A stretch of 22,466 bases of DNA. Source: DASQGA01 sp038209555. GTDB lineage: Bacteria > Actinomycetota > Thermoleophilia > Gaiellales > Gaiellaceae. The number at the start of each line of letters is the position of its first letter. Position 1 is the stretch's first letter. A program made the translations under genes and the position numbers. Below are positions 22,117 through 22,466 of the stretch, one piece after another. The notes under the pieces were generated by a model that was not told the origin of the DNA, searched no databases, and saw only the letters and a program-made list of their open reading frames with translations. The stretch lies in contig JBBQXP010000043.1 in the NCBI GenBank assembly GCA_038209555.1, positions 1 through 22,466 of the forward strand, given 5' to 3'.

Positions 22117-22466
22117 TTAGGGCTCGAGGAAGACGGCCAGGGTGGCGGTGAACCCGTGCAGGAAGGCTTGGCCGCCGACGGGACCGATCTCGCCGCCGCA
22201 GAAGAAGCCGGCGAGCGCCTGAGTCCCGAGCGCCTCGGCGACGACGCGCGCGTCGTGGTCGGGCTCGGGGAACATGTTCGTCCCGCGGCCGTTGCAGGTG
22301 AAGAGCAGCGCCCCGGCCGGCCGCCCGCGGCGGAGCGCGTCCCCGAGCGCCTGCCGGAGATCTGCGTCCGCCGAGGCCGCGTCGCGGACGAAGAAGCGCA
22401 GGGTCTGGCCGACCCGCGCCGTGTCGCCGACTGAGAGCGCGCCGGTCGCCTCGTCGGCACCGAGGA
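22117..22466 (-). CDS. FIST-domain protein, C-terminal part
   Basis: The minus frame enters at the window end and stops at TAA 22117-22119. It reads GQTLRFFVRDAASADADLRQ, then RPAGALLFTCNGRGTNMFPE, PDHDARVVAEALG, and GFFCGGEIGPVGGQAFLHGF. This is the FIST_C domain, a sensory module that is thought to bind small ligands such as amino acids. The start codon and the N-terminal FIST_N part lie outside the window. The gene is leftward, in the same direction as the DUF1918 gene. Confidence 0.88.
   Translation of the reverse strand, partial: LGADEATGALSVGDTARVGQTLRFFVRDAASADADLRQALGDALRRGRPAGALLFTCNGRGTNMFPEPDHDARVVAEALGTQALAGFFCGGEIGPVGGQAFLHGFTATLAVFLEP

Noticed and set aside
21903..22460. Minus-strand 185-codon Ser/Arg-rich frame
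   Set aside because: It is a shadow of the FIST_C coding frame, which is open from the window edge to 22117 and has clear family motifs.
1..22466. CRISPR array, retron or diversity-generating retroelement
   Set aside because: I saw no regularly spaced direct repeats with unique spacers and no reverse transcriptase gene in the window.

Overview
The window is high-GC DNA with frequent GTG and TTG starts and strong GGAGG-type ribosome binding sites. It contains a zinc-ribbon/class III cyclase/AAA/TPR protein, a DUF6176-like protein, a DUF1918 protein, a FIST-domain protein and IS110 and IS1595-like elements. This mix suggests an actinobacterium, probably a soil Thermoleophilia-type lineage; the assignment is inference from gene content.

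Left part (1-10729): a stack of integrated elements. A tRNA-Ser(UGA) 3' half (282-338, minus strand) abuts what looks like the last codons of an integrase, which is a relic of one element. Next to it, a 51-bp direct repeat made of the 3' part of a tRNA-Thr(CGU) gene (438-488 and 10679-10729, one mismatch) brackets a compact 10.2-kb element. Its leftward arm is one translationally coupled operon: unknown ORF, 52-aa ORF, RepA-like ATPase, Spo11/TopoVI-A-like 'mini-A' protein, excisionase, tyrosine integrase. Neighbouring genes overlap by GTGA at four junctions. Its rightward arm holds a small HTH protein, a coiled-coil protein, two unknown proteins, an HNH nuclease and the small and large terminase subunits. 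The two arms diverge from a regulatory region with two overlapping 21-bp palindromes. A third block near the right end holds three leftward small genes, one of them a membrane protein, and a rightward HTH protein. No portal, protease, capsid or tail gene is present. This looks less like a decayed prophage than like a phage satellite that replicates itself, carries its own packaging motor and would need a helper phage for capsids. A 26-bp perfect palindrome between the HNH and small terminase genes is a candidate cos/packaging site. Repeats at the 3' end of the rep gene look like an origin.

Middle part (10730-15743): eroded host and mobile DNA. It holds a fragment of the 5' end of uvrB, a secreted PPC/FlgD-like/dimethylformamidase-like protein gene broken by a 243-bp internally deleted IS1595-like element, a frameshifted excisionase-like gene, a cluster of TCGAAC repeats, an HTH protein with a terminase-small-subunit flavour, and about 860 bp without a convincing gene but with a strongly structured stretch.

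Right part (15744-22466): host-like genes. A DUF6176-like gene and a large cyclase/ATPase regulator are divergent, and the latter has a probable leaderless promoter. They are followed by an IS110 transposase broken by two frameshifts, a DUF1918 gene, and the C-terminal part of a FIST-domain gene that runs off the window end.
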